DNA of 64,000 nucleotides from Macropodus opercularis. Its lineage: Eukaryota; Chordata; Actinopteri; Anabantiformes; Osphronemidae. Made by a program: the position numbers and the translations under genes. The notes below the pieces were generated by a model, which was given only the letters and a program-made list of their open reading frames with translations, was not told the DNA's origin and searched no databases. The stretch covers positions 20,523,501 to 20,587,500 of the forward strand of contig CM061092.1 in assembly GCA_030770545.1 (NCBI GenBank), written 5' to 3'. How positions within the stretch are numbered: the stretch's first letter is position 1; each line of letters opens with the position of its first letter. This document shows positions 9,592 through 22,200 of this stretch, piece after piece.

Positions 9592-9599
9592 TGACGTCA
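9592..9599. promoter_or_regulatory. palindromic CRE (TGACGTCA), block 2
   Basis: Second perfect CRE palindrome, exactly 439 bp from the first and in the same local context (ggtgacgtcacagactgtcg). Confidence 0.4.
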
Positions 9600-10021
9600 C
9601 AGACTGTCGTCTCTAGCGACGGGACAACAATCTTTCAGCTGTTTCCAGCTGAGCTCAGTGTTTATTCAGTTATATTTCTTATTTCTTGTGTTTAGTTTAT
9701 CTTAATGCTTCGGTCAAATTTAATGATGAATAATATGTGGTTCTGTCAACCTGAAGTGCTTGTATATACTGTTAAACTGTCTTTCAATGCTGGATACAGG
9801 TAATAAGTTGGAGTCATTGTCTTTCTAGTGTTTGGTTCGTCTGCTTTAGTCAGTGAGTGGGTACATTAACTGCCGACTGAAACCATCAGTGTCTAACAGT
9901 GAACTAAATGCAGACCTCGCCTGCATGTTTAGCTGCACCTTTTTCTGTTTGCTAACACACTGTCACACACTGTTGTTAAACCAGTGATATTGGGCCTTGC
10001 TAACCTCCTTTTCACATGCAG

Positions 10022-10120
10022 ACAGGAGCGAGTCACGGAAAAGGCAGCAAGCTCTACAGACTGGACCTTCGAGGCTGCGCAGGGAAGGAAAACCGCTCAT
10101 GGACGCTGTGGATCGAGGAG
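10022..10120 (+). other. candidate plus-strand exon
   Basis: An acceptor-like cacatgcag precedes, and GTAGTT follows, a 99-bp stretch open in two frames. One frame reads KGSKLYRLDLRGCAGKENRS then TAG after the putative donor. The other contains an ATG (MDAVDRG). Its GC content is higher than that of its surroundings and it is unchanged in copy 2. I do not recognise the product. It may be a 5' exon of a plus-strand gene using the CRE-bearing region. Confidence 0.3.
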
Positions 10121-10299
10121 GTAGTTAAGTAGTTTTTCTCTGTTTAAACACGTGTTTCTGGGTTGTTTGTGTCATTGATGCAGTGGTCAGAGTGTGCTGG
10201 CATGCTGGGCCACTCTGTCAGTGATACTGAGGGGCCTGTGTCTTTAGTGTCATGTAGAATGAGTCTTGCTGGGCTGTTGGGCCACCCACTCAATAGTTT

Positions 10300-10560
10300 T
10301 TAGTTAGTATTGTAGTAGAAGTGTCGTAGTAGTATCATAGTAGTAGCAGAAGGGCCATACTAGTAGTAGCAGTAGTAGTGGGAATAGTACTAGTAGAAGT
10401 GTAGTAGTAATGGTATTAGTGTTGTACCTGTAAAACAGTAGTAGTTGTGTTACGGTAGTATAATAGTAGAAGTAGTACTAGTCATTGTAGTGTCCTACTA
10501 TTTTAGTATTAGCTGTAGTCTAGTATTAGTAGCAGTGTCCTAATAGCAGAAGAATATTAG
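10300..10560. repeat. degenerate TAG-rich repeat, left edge
   Basis: Irregular TAG/TAGTAG triplets lead into the ordered 40-bp array. Plus-strand stop codons occur densely in every frame, so it is non-coding. Confidence 0.75.
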
Positions 10561-13500
10561 TAGTAGTCTTACTAGTTTTAGCTGTAGTCTAGTATTAGTA
10601 GTAGTGTCCTACTAGTGGTAGCTGTAGTATAGTATTAGTAGTAGTGTCCTACTAGTGGTAGCTGTAGTCTAGTATTAGTAGTAGTGTCCTACTAGTGGTA
10701 GCTGTAGTATAGTATTAGTAGTCGTGTCCTACTAGTGGTAGCTGTAGTGTAGTATTAGTAGTAGTGTCCTACTAGTGGTAGCTGTAGTGTAGTATTAGTA
10801 GTAGTGTCCTACTAGTGGTAGCTGTAGTGTAGTATTAGTAGTAGTGTCCTACTAGTGGTAGCCGTAGTCTAGTATTAGTAGTAGTGTCCTACTAGTGGTA
10901 GTTGTAGTGTAGTATTAGTAGTAGTGTCTTACTAGTGGTAGCTGTAGTGTAGTATTAGTAGTAGTAGTGTCTTACTAGTGGTAGCTGTAGTGTAGTATTA
11001 GTAGTAGTGTCCTACTAGTGGTAGTTGTAGTGTAGTATTAGTAGTAGTGTCCTACTAGTGGTAGCTGTAGTATAGTATTAGTAGTAGTGTCTTACTAGTG
11101 GTAGCTGTAGTATAGTATTAGTAGTAGTGTCTTACTAGTGGTAGCTGTAGTGTAGTATTAGTAGTAGTGTCCTACTAGTGGTAGCTGTAGTGTAGTATTA
11201 GTAGTAGTGTCTTACTAGTGGTAGCTGTAGTCTAGTATTAGTAGTAGTGTCTTACTAGTGGTAGCTGTAGTATAGTATTAGTAGTAGTGTCTTACTAGTG
11301 GTAGCTGTAGTATAGTATTAGTAGTAGTGTCTTACTAGTGGTAGCTGTAGTATAGTATTAGTAGTAGTGTCTTACTAGTGGTAGCTGTAGTGTAGTATTA
11401 GTAGTAGTGTCTTACTAGTGGTAGCTGTAGTATAGTATTAGTAGTAGTGTCTTACTAGTGGTAGCTGTAGTGTAGTATTAGTAGTAGTGTCTTACTAGTG
11501 GTAGCTGTAGTATAGTATTAGTAGTAGTGTCTTACTAGTGGTAGCTGTAGTATAGTATTAGTAGTAGTGTCTTACTAGTGGTAGCTGTAGTGTAGTATTA
11601 GTAGTAGTGTCTTACTAGTGGTAGCTGTAGTGTAGTATTAGTAGTAGTGTCCTACTAGTGGTAGCTGTAGTGTAGTATTAGTAGTAGTGTCCTACTAGTG
11701 GTAGCTGTAGTGTAGTATTAGTAGTAGTGTCCTACTAGTGGTAGCTGTAGTGTAGTATTAGTAGTAGTGTCTTACTAGTGGTAGCTGTAGTGTAGTATTA
11801 GTAGTAGTAGTGTCTTACTAGTGGTAGCTGTAGTGTAGTATTAGTAGTAGTGTCCTACTAGTGGTAGTTGTAGTGTAGTATTAGTAGTAGTGTCCTACTA
11901 GTGGTAGCTGTAGTATAGTATTAGTAGTAGTGTCTTACTAGTGGTAGCTGTAGTATAGTATTAGTAGTAGTGTCTTACTAGTGGTAGCTGTAGTGTAGTA
12001 TTAGTAGTAGTGTCCTACTAGTGGTAGCTGTAGTGTAGTATTAGTAGTAGTGTCTTACTAGTGGTAGCTGTAGTGTAGTATTAGTAGTAGTGTCTTACTA
12101 GTGGTAGCTGTAGTATAGTATTAGTAGTAGTGTCTTACTAGTGGTAGCTGTAGTGTAGTATTAGTAGTACTGTCTTACTAGTGGTAGCTGTAGTGTAGTA
12201 TTAGTAGTAGTTTCTTACTAGTGGTAGCTGTAGTCTAGTATTAGTAGTAGTGTCCTACTAGTGGTAGCTGTAGTCTAGTATTAGTAGTAGTGTCCTACTA
12301 GTGGTAGCTGTAGTATAGTATTAGTAGTAGTGTCCTACTAGTGGTAGCTGTAGTGTAGTATTAGTAGTAGTGTCCTACTAGTGGTAGCCGTAGTCTAGTA
12401 TTAGTAGTAGTGTCCTACTAGTGGTAGTTGTAGTGTAGTATTAGTAGTAGTGTCTTACTAGTGGTAGCTGTAGTGTAGTATTAGTAGTAGTAGTGTCTTA
12501 CTAGTGGTAGCTGTAGTGTAGTATTAGTAGTAGTGTCCTACTAGTGGTAGTTGTAGTGTAGTATTAGTAGTAGTGTCCTACTAGTGGTAGCTGTAGTATA
12601 GTATTAGTAGTAGTGTCTTACTAGTGGTAGCTGTAGTATAGTATTAGTAGTAGTGTCTTACTAGTGGTAGCTGTAGTGTAGTATTAGTAGTAGTGTCCTA
12701 CTAGTGGTAGCTGTAGTGTAGTATTAGTAGTAGTGTCTTACTAGTGGTAGCTGTAGTGTAGTATTAGTAGTAGTGTCTTACTAGTGGTAGCTGTAGTATA
12801 GTATTAGTAGTAGTGTCTTACTAGTGGTAGCTGTAGTGTAGTATTAGTAGTAGTGTCTTACTAGTGGTAGCTGTAGTGTAGTATTAGTAGTAGTGTCTTA
12901 CTAGTGGTAGCTGTAGTGTAGTATTAGTAGTAGTAGTGTCTTACTAGTGGTAGCTGTAGTGTAGTATTAGTAGTAGTGTCCTACTAGTGGTAGTTGTAGT
13001 GTAGTATTAGTAGTAGTGTCCTACTAGTGGTAGCTGTAGTGTAGTATTAGTAGTAGTGTCTTACTAGTGGTAGCTGTAGTGTAGTATTAGTAGTAGTGTC
13101 TTACTAGTGGTAGCTGTAGTGTAGTATTAGTAGTAGTGTCTTACTAGTGGTAGCTGTAGTGTAGTATTAGTAGTAGTGTCCTACTAGTGGTAGCTGTAGT
13201 GTAGTATTAGTAGTAGTGTCCTACTAGTGGTAGCTGTAGTGTGGTATTAGTAGTAGTGTCTTACTAGTGGTAGCTGTAGTGTAGTATTAGTAGTAGTGTC
13301 TTACTAGTGGTAGCTGTAGTGTAGTATTAGTAGTAGTGTCTTACTAGTGGTAGCTGTAGTGTAGTATTAGTAGTAGTAGTGTCTTACTAGTGGTAGCTGT
13401 AGTGTAGTATTAGTAGTAGTGTCCTACTAGTGGTAGTTGTAGTGTAGTATTAGTAGTAGTGTCCTACTAGTGGTAGCTGTAGTGTAGTATTAGTAGTAGT

Positions 13501-13858
13501 GTCTTACTAGTGGTAGCTGTAGTATAGTATTAGTAGTAGTGTCTTACTAGTGGTAGCTGTAGTGTAGTATTAGTAGTAGTGTCTTACTAGTGGTAGCTGT
13601 AGTGTAGTATTAGTAGTAGTGTCCTACTAGTGGTAGCTGTAGTGTAGTATTAGTAGTAGTGTCCTACTAGTGGTAGCTGTAGTGTAGTATTAGTAGTAGT
13701 GTCCTACTAGTGGTAGCTGTAGTGTAGTATTAGTAGTAGTGTCCTACTAGTGGTAGCTGTAGTATAGTATTAGTAGTAGTGTCTTACTAGTGGTAGCTGT
13801 AGTATAGTATTAGTAGTAGTGTCTTACTAGTGGTAGCTGTAGTGTAGTATTAGTAGTC
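10561..13858. repeat. 40-bp TAG-rich minisatellite, about 82 units (copy 1)
   Basis: Unit of 40 bp: gtagtgtcct + actagtggta + gctgtagtgt + agtattagta. Variants are single substitutions (gtcct/gtctt, gtgta/gtata/gtcta, gctg/gttg) and a recurrent +3 (extra TAG) form near 10,954, 11,805, 12,484, 12,926 and 13,372. The recurrence of variant blocks shows higher-order duplication. The unit includes the palindrome ACTAGT. Confidence 0.95.
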
Positions 13859-14710
13859 GTGTTGCAACAGCTGTACTAGTCTAGCAGTAGCAGTGTTGTC
13901 GTAGTAGTATAAGTGTAGTACTCAAAGTAGTTTTTTAGTATGCATGTAGTAGTATTCAGTGTAGTAGTGTAATGGTTGCGTGGTAGTAGTAGTCTTCGAT
14001 TAGTGGTAGTATTGTATTAGTGTATTAGTAGGAGTAGTGTTGTTTTTTGTAGTAGTGTTATCGTAAGAGTGGTGTCGTCATAGTAGCAGTCTAGCAGTAG
14101 TATTGTACTATCTAGTATAGTGAAGTAAAGTATAGTATGTTATAGTGTGTGGGGTAGTGTAGTGGAGTTTGATTTAGTGTAGAGTCATATAGTCTAGTTT
14201 GGTTTAGTATAATATTGTACTAGTATTATAATATAATCTGTACTGTATTGTATACTGTAGTGTAGTTTAGCATAGATGTAAGATAGTCTAGTAGAGTGTA
14301 GTCTAGTATAGTTTGGAATAGTCTAATGTGTAGTGTACTGTAATATAGTGTAATATACTCAAGTTGTATTGTAATATAATATATAATTTAGTTTACAATA
14401 GTCCAGTGTGGTGTAGTATATCTTAATATAGTATAACATTGTGTACTATAGTTTAGTGTAGTGTAACATAGTCTAGTATAGTTTAGAATAGTCTAGCGTA
14501 CTCTGTTATAGTTTAGCATTGTGTAATATAGGCTTGTATAGCTTAGAATAGTCTAGTGTCTGGTAGTGTAGTATAGTCTAGAGTAGTGTACTTTAGTATA
14601 TGTAGTAGATATATATAGGTGTAATATAGTCTAATGTGGTTTAATGTAGTGTAGTAGAGAGCAATATTGTCTAGTGTAGCTAGAATAGTCTAGTGTAATT
14701 TGGTGTTGTT

Positions 14711-15000
14711 TATTATACTGTAGTATAGTGTAGTATACTGTAGTTTAATGTATTATAATCTAATGTACTAAAGTCTGTTATAGTGTAGTTTAATATAGGG
14801 TATTATACTGTAGTATAGTGTAGTATACTGTAGTTTAATGTATTATAATCTAATGTACTAAAGTCTGTTATAGTGTAGTTTAATATAGGGTATTATACTG
14901 TAGTATAGTGTAGTATACTGTAGTTTAATGTATTATAATCTAATGTACTAAAGTCTGTTATAGTGTAGTTTAATATAGGGTATTATACTGTAGTATAGTG
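14711..15000. repeat. 90-bp tandem repeat, just over three units (copy 1)
   Basis: The block starting tattatactgtagtatagt recurs at 14711, 14801, 14891 and partially at 14981. The copies are essentially identical, so this is a recent expansion inside the low-complexity tract. Copy 2 has one unit fewer. Confidence 0.9.
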
Positions 15001-15510
15001 TAGTTTAGTATAGTACAGTTTTACTATAATCGAGTGTACTAAAGTCTGTTATGGTGTAGTTTTGATGTAGAGTAATATTGTCTAGTGTAGTGTAATATGG
15101 TCTGTTATAGTCTAGTTTTGTTTAGAGTAATGTAATATAGTATAGTGTAGTTTTAGTACAATGTAGTTTAACTTGATATACTCTCATATAGTGTAGTTTA
15201 GCAAGGTGTAATATATTTTAGTGTAGTAGAGTGTAATATAGGCTAGTAGAGTGTGCTTTATAGTAATATTGTTTATTGTGGTGTAATATAGTTTATTATA
15301 GAGAAGTATAATGTTTAGTACAGTGTAGTATAGTCTAATATAGTATAGTGTAGTAGAGTGTAACATGGTCAAGTAGAGTGTAGTCTAGTGTAGTTTAGAA
15401 TAGTCTAATGTAGTGTACTGTAATACATTATAATATAGCCTGTTGTAGTGTAGTTTAGTTTAGAATAGTCCTCATTACTATAATTTAGCATTGTGTAATA
15501 TACTCTAGAT

Positions 15511-15625
15511 AGGAATTTTATTTATCCCGCAGTGGGGAAATTCTGGTGACCCAGCAGCAGCGGACAGACAGTCAGAAAAAAAGTTAATAATTACAAAAAA
15601 ATAGTAAATTGTTTGACAATTCTAG
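15511..15625. mobile_element. short retroposon tail fragment, copy 1
   Basis: A non-TAG island with aattttatttatcccgcag-tggggaaattctg, the kind of 3' tail found on fish non-LTR elements and derived SINEs, followed by A-rich sequence. No coding part is present. Family assignment is uncertain. Confidence 0.35.
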
Positions 15626-16294
15626 TGTAGTTTAATGTAGTGTAATACAGTATAGTTTAGTTTATAATACTTTACTATAATAAATATAGTTTAATTTATT
15701 GTAGTCTAGTACAGTTTAGTGTGATATAGTCTAATATAGTGTAGTAAAGTCAAATATTTTCTAGTCTAGTTTAGAGTAGTGTAATATATTATCGTGTAGT
15801 TTAGTATAACGCAGTCTAACTTAATATACTCTAGTATAGTGTAGTTTAGAATAGTGTCATATATTCTAGTGTAGTTTAGTTTAGTATAATGTAGTTTATT
15901 TTATATAATATAGTGAAGTAAAGTATAGTATATTATAGCCTGTTAAAGTGTAGGTTAGTGGAGTGTACTATAGTGTAATCTACTTTAGTTTCCAATAGTC
16001 CAGTGTAGTGCAGTATAGAGCAATAGTTTATTGAAGTGTAGTGTAACATAGTCTACTATAGTGTAGTAGAATTAGAATAATCTAATATAGTGTAGTGTAC
16101 TGTAGTATAGTCTAGTTGTAGTGTAGTTTAATATAGTTTAGTTTACAGTAATCCAGTGTGGTGTAGTATATCTTAATATAGTTTAACATTATGTACTATA
16201 GTCTAATAGTCTATAATTTAATATAGTCTAATATAGTGTAGTGTACTTTACAATAGTCCAGTGTGGTGTAGTATATCTTAATGTAGTTTAGTTT

Positions 16295-19200
16295 TAGGAT
16301 TGGTGGTTCAATTGAGTCCGTTCCTTAGGAGACAGGTCAGTTGTCAGCCATTCATTGAAACACTTGTTCAAATGATTGTTACTGTGTTGTTTGTGTTCCG
16401 GAAGGGACAAAGCATTCGCCCACCTATCGGAGGATAGGTGTTTTTAATAACGCTTTGTTGTTTTTGAGTTTGTCAAGGTACAGAGCAGTCGTCGGTGGTT
16501 CCATTGACGCCTACTACTTGACCTGAGCTACAGAGGGAGCAGAGCAGTTGTTCTCCAGTCATTGAGTTGGTGGGTGAAATGTCTCTGGCTCTTTTCCTTG
16601 TGTTCCTCAGGTTATAGAGCAGTGGTCCACCAGTCGTAGGATTGGTGGTTCAGATACCTCTGACTTCCTCGGCAGACAGAACAGTTCTCCAGCAATCGTA
16701 GGTTTGGTGGGTCAGCTGACTCGGTTCCGTAGGAGACAGGTCAGTCATAAAGCAATCATTGGATCGGTGTTTCAATGGAATTTGACTGTGCTATTTGTTT
16801 TCCACAAGTGACACGGCATTTGTCCACCAATCGTAGGTTTCGTGATTTCATTGACTATGTCTCTGTGAGTTGAGTTCCTCAGGAGACAAAACAGTGTTTC
16901 ACCAATCGTAGGTTTCGTGATTTCATTGACTATGTCTCTGTGAGTTGACTTCCTCAGGAGACAGAACAGTTGTCTACCAATTGTAGGATTGGTGGTTCAA
17001 TTGAGTCCGTTCCTTCGGAGACAGGTCAGTTGTCAGCCATTCATATAAACACTTGTTCAAATGATTGTTACTGTGTTGTTTGTGTTCCGGAAGGGACAAA
17101 GCATTCGCCCACCTATCGGAGGATAGGTGTTTTAAAAACGCTTTGTTGTTTTTGAGTTTGTCAAGGTACAGAGCAGTCGTCGGTGGTTCCATTGACGCCT
17201 ACTACTTGACCTGAGTTACAGAGGGAGCAGAGCAGTTGTTCTCCAGTCATTGAGTTGGTGGGTGAAATGTCTCTGGCTCTTTTCCTTGTGTTCCTCAGGT
17301 TATAGAGCAGTGGTCCACCAGTCGTAGGATTGGTGGTTCAGATACCTCTGACTTCTTGACCTGACTTCCTCGGCAGACAGAACAGTTGTCCAGCAATCGT
17401 AGGTTTGGTGGGTCAACTGACTCGGTTCCGTAGGAGACAGGTCAGTCATAAAGCAATCATTGGATCGGTGTTTCAATGGAATTTGACTGTGCTATTTGTG
17501 TTCCACAAGTGACACGGCATTTGTCCACCAATCGTAGGTTTCGTGATTTCATTGACTATGTCTCTGTGAGTTGAGTTCCTCAGGAGACAAAACAGTGTTT
17601 CACCAATCGTAGGTTTCGTGATTTCATTGACTATGTCTCTGTGAGTTGAGTTCCTCAGGAGACAAAACAATGTTTCACCAATCATAGGTTTGGTGTTTCA
17701 GATGCCTCTGACCTCTAGACCTGACTTCCTCAGGAGACAGAACAGTTGTCTACCAATCGTAGGATTGGTGGTTCAATTGAGTCCGTTCCTTAGGAGACAG
17801 GTCAGTTGTCAGCCATTCATTGAAACACTTGTTCAAATGATTGTTACTGTGTTGTTTGTGTTCCGGAAGGGACAAAGCATTCGCCCACCTATCGGAGGAT
17901 AGGTGTTTTTAATAACGCTTTGTTGTTTTTGAGTTTGTCAAGGTACAGAGCAGTCGTCGGTGGTTCCATTGACGCCTACTACTTGACCTGAGTTACAGAG
18001 GGAGCAGAGCAGTTGTTCTCCAGTCATTGAGTTGGTGGGTGAAATGTCTCTGGCTCTTTTCCTTGTGTTCCTCAGGTTATAGAGCAGTGGTCCACCAGTC
18101 GTAGGATTGGTGGTTCAGATCCCTCTGACTTCTTGACCTGACTTCCTCGGCAGACAGAACAGTTGTCCAGCAATCGTAGGTTTGGTGGGTCAACTGACTC
18201 GGTTCCGTAGGAGACAGGTCAGTCATAAAGCAATCATTGGATCGGTGTTTCAATGGAATTTGACTGTGCTATTTGTGTTCCACAAGTGACACTGCATTTG
18301 TCCACCAATCGTAGGTTTCGTGATTTCATTGACTATGTCTCTGTGAGTTGAGTTCCTCAGGAGACAAAACAATGTTTCACCAATCATAGGTTTGGTGTTT
18401 CAGATGCCTCTGACCTCTAGACCTGACTTCCTCAGGAGACAGAACAGTTGTCTACCAATCGTAGGATTGGTGGTTCAATTGAGTCCCTCCCTTAGGAGAC
18501 AGGTCAGTTGTCAGCCATTCATTGAAACACTTGTTCAAATGATTGTTACTATGTTGTTTGTGTTCCGGAAGGGACAAAGCATTCGCCCACCTATCGGAGG
18601 ATAGGTGTTTTTAATAACGCTTTGTTGTTTTTGAGTTTGTCAAGGTACAGAGCAGTCGTCGGTGGTTCCATTGACGCCTACTACTTGACCTGAGTTACAG
18701 AGGGAGCAGAGCAGTTGTTCTCCAGTCATTGAGTTGGTGGGTGAAATGTCTCTGGCTCTTTTCCTTGTGTTCCTTAGGTTATAGAGCAGTGGTCCACCAG
18801 TCGTAGGATTGGTTGTTCAGATACCTCTGACTTCCTCGGCAGACAGAACAGTTGTCCAGCAATCGTAGGTTTGGTGGGTCAACTGACTCGGTTCCGTAGG
18901 AGACAGGTCAGTCACAAAGCAATCATTGGATCGGTGTTTCAATGGAATTTGACTGTGCTATTTGTGTTCCACAAGTGACACGGCATTTGTCCACCAATCG
19001 TAGGTTTCGTGATTTCATTGACTATGTCTCTGTGAGTTGAGTTCCTCAGGAGACAAAACAGTGTTTCACCAATCGTAGGTTTCGTGATTTCATTGACTAT
19101 GTCTCTGTGAGTTGAGTTCCTCAGGAGACAAAACAGTGTTTCACCAATCATAGGTTTGGTGTTTCAGATGCCTCTGACCTCTAGACCTGACTTCCTCAGG

Positions 19201-22200
19201 AGACAGAACAGTTGTCTACCAATTGTAGGATTGGTGGTTCAATTGAGTCCGTCCTTTAGGAGACAGGTCAGTTGTCAGCCATTCATTGAAACACTTGTTC
19301 AAATGATTGTTACTGTGTTGTTTGTGTTCCGGAAGGGACAAAGCATTCGCCCACCTATCGGAGGATAGGTGTTTTTAATAACGCTTTGTTGTTTTTGATT
19401 TTGTCAAGGTACAGAGCAGTCGTCGGTGGTTCCATTGACGCCTAGTACTTGAACTGAGTTACAGAGGGAGCAGAGCAGTTGTTCTCCAGTCATTGAGTTG
19501 GTGGGTGAAATGTCTCTGGCTCTTTTCCTTGTGTTCCTCAGGTTATAGAGCAGTGGTCCACCAGTCGTAGGATTGGTGGTTCAGATACCTCTGACTTCTT
19601 GACCTGACTTCCTCGGCAGACAGAACAGTTGTCCAGCAATCGTAGGTTTGGTGGGTCAACTGACTCGGTTCCGTAGGAGACAGGTCAGTCATAAAGCAAT
19701 CATTGGATCGGTGTTTCAATGGAATTTGACTGTGCTATTTGTGTTCCACAAGTGACACGGCATTTGTCCACCAATCGTAGGTTTCGTGATTTCATTGACT
19801 ATGTCTCTGTGAGTTGAGTTCCTCAGGAGACAAAACAGTGTTTCACCAATCGTAGGTTTCGTGATTTCATTGACTATGTCTCTGTGAGTTGAGTTCCTCA
19901 GGAGACAAAACAATGTTTCACCAATCATAGGTTTGGTGTTTCAGATGCCTCTGACCTCTAGACCTGACTTCCTCAGGAGACAGAACAGTTGTCTACCAAT
20001 CGTAGGATTGGTGGTTCAATTGAGTCCGTTCCTTAGGAGACAGGTCAGTTGTCAGCCATTCATTGAAACACTTGTTCAAATGATTGTTACTGTGTTGTTT
20101 GTGTTCCGGAAGGGACAAAGCATTCGCCCACCTATCGGAGGATAGGTGTTTTTAATAACGCTTTGTTGTTTTTGAGTTTGTCAAGGTACAGAGCAGTCGT
20201 CGGTGGTTCCATTGACGCCTACTACTTGACCTGAGTTACAGAGGGAGCAGAGCAGTTGTTCTCCAGTCATTGAGTTGGTGGGTGAAATGTCTCTGGCTCT
20301 TTTCCTTGTGTTTTTCAGGTTATAGAGCAGTGGTCCACCAGTCGTAGGATTGGTGGTTCAGATACCTCTGACTTCTTGACCTGACTTCCTCGGCAGACAG
20401 AACAGTTGTCCAGCAATCGTAGGTTTGGTGGGTCAACTGACTCGGTTCCGTAGGAGACAGGTCAGTCATAAAGCAATCATTGGATCGGTGTTTCAATGGA
20501 ATTTGACTGTGCTGTTTGTGTTCCACAAGTGACACGGCATTTGTCCACCAATCGTAGGTTTCGTGATTTCATTGACTATGTCTCTGTGAGTTGAGTTCCT
20601 CAGGAGACAAAACAGTGTTTCACCAATCGTAGGTTTCGTGATTTCATTGACTATGTCTCTGTGAGTTGAGTTCCTCAGGAGACAAAACAATGTTTCACCA
20701 ATCATAGGTTTGGTGTTTCAGATGCCTCTGACCTCTAGACCTGACTTCCTCAGGAGACAGAACAGTTGTCTACCAATCGTAGGATTGGTGGTTCAATTGA
20801 GTCCGTTCCTTAGGAGACAGGTCAGTTGTCAGCCATTCATTGAAACACTTGTTCAAATGATTGTTACTGTGTTGTTTGTGTTCCGGAGAGGACAAAGCAT
20901 TCGCCCACCTATCGGAGGATAGGTGTTTTTAATAACGCTTTGTTGTTTTTGAGTTTGTCAAGGTACAGAGCAGTCGTCGGTGGTTCCATTGACGCCTACT
21001 ACTTGACCTGAGTTACAGAGGGAGCAGGGCAGTTGTTCTCCAGTCATTGAGTTGGTGGGTGAAATGTCTCTGGCTCTTTTCCTTGTGTTCCTCAGGTTAT
21101 AGAGCAGTGGTCCACCAGTCGTAGGATTGGTGGTTCAGATACCTCTGACTTCTTGACCTGACTTCCTCGGCAGACAGAACAGTTGTCCAGCAATCGTAGG
21201 TTTGGTGGGTCAACTGACTCGGTTCCGTAGGAGACAGGTCAGTCATAAAGCAATCATTGGATCGGTGTTTCAATGGAATTTGACTGTGCTATTTGTGTTC
21301 CACAAGTGACACGGCATTTGTCCACCAATCGTAGGTTTCGTGATTTCATTGACTATGTCTCTGTGAGTTGAGTTCCTCAGGAGACAAAACAGTGTTTCAC
21401 CAATCGTAGGTTTCGTGATTTCATTGACTATGTCTCTGTGAGTTGAGTTCCTCAGGAGACAAAACAATGTTTCACCAATCATAGGTTTGGTGTTTCAGAT
21501 GCCTCTGACCTCTAGACCTGACTTCCTCAGGAGACAGAACAGTTGTCTACCAATCGTAGGATTGGTGGTTCAATTGAGTCCGTTCCTTAGGAGACAGGTC
21601 AGTTGTCAGCCATTCATTGAAACACTTGTTCAAATGATTGTTACTGTGTTGTTTGTGTTCCGGAAGGGACAAAGCATTCGCCCACCTATCGGAGGATAGG
21701 TGTTTTTAATAACGCTTTGTTGTTTTTGAGTTTGTCAAGGTACAGAGCAGTCGTCGGTGGTTCCATTGACGCCTACTACTTGACCTGAGTTACAGAGGGA
21801 GCAGAGCAGTTGTTCTCCAGTCATTGAGTTGGTGGGTGAAATGTCTCTGGCTCTTTTCCTTGTGTTTTTCAGGTTATAGAGCAGTGGTCCACCAGTCGTA
21901 GGATTGGTGGTTCAGATACCTCTGACTTCTTGACCTGACTTCCTCGGCAGACAGAACAGTTGTCCAGCAATCGTAGGTTTGGTGGGTCAACTGACTCGGT
22001 TCCGTAGGAGACAGGTCAGTCATAAAGCAATCATTGGATCGGTGTTTCAATGGAATTTGACTGTGCTGTTTGTGTTCCACAAGTGACACGGCATTTGTCC
22101 ACCAATCGTAGGTTTCGTGATTTCATTGACTATGTCTCTGTGAGTTGAGTTCCTCAGGAGACAAAACAGTGTTTCACCAATCGTAGGTTTCGTGATTTCA

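Larger units (their letters stand above)
8861..9646. repeat. imperfect tandem duplication, 439-bp period
   Basis: Bases 8861-9208 and 9298-9646 are two diverged copies of one block, including tttattcag, gctgctactgatgg, ctagctgccagttt, ggtgacgtcacagactgtcg and caatctttcagctgttt. Corresponding landmarks are 439 bp apart. The start of each block also matches, in inverted orientation, the first dynein exon and its intron (6150-6240). Confidence 0.75.
13859..16294. repeat. degenerate TA/TAG-rich low-complexity tract, copy 1
   Basis: About 2.4 kb of tagtatagtgtagtttaa-like sequence without a strict period, apart from the embedded 90-bp repeat. It changes abruptly into the 702-bp satellite at 16,294 with the junction gtagtttagtttt/aggattgg, which is identical in copy 2. 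Confidence 0.85.

Noticed and set aside
10561..13858. CRISPR-like array of regular 40-bp repeats
   Set aside because: Units are contiguous with no unique spacers, no cas genes are present, and the genome is eukaryotic.
15184..15372. Tyr/Leu/Ile-rich minus-strand ORF
   Set aside because: Pure low-complexity TA-rich repeat translation.
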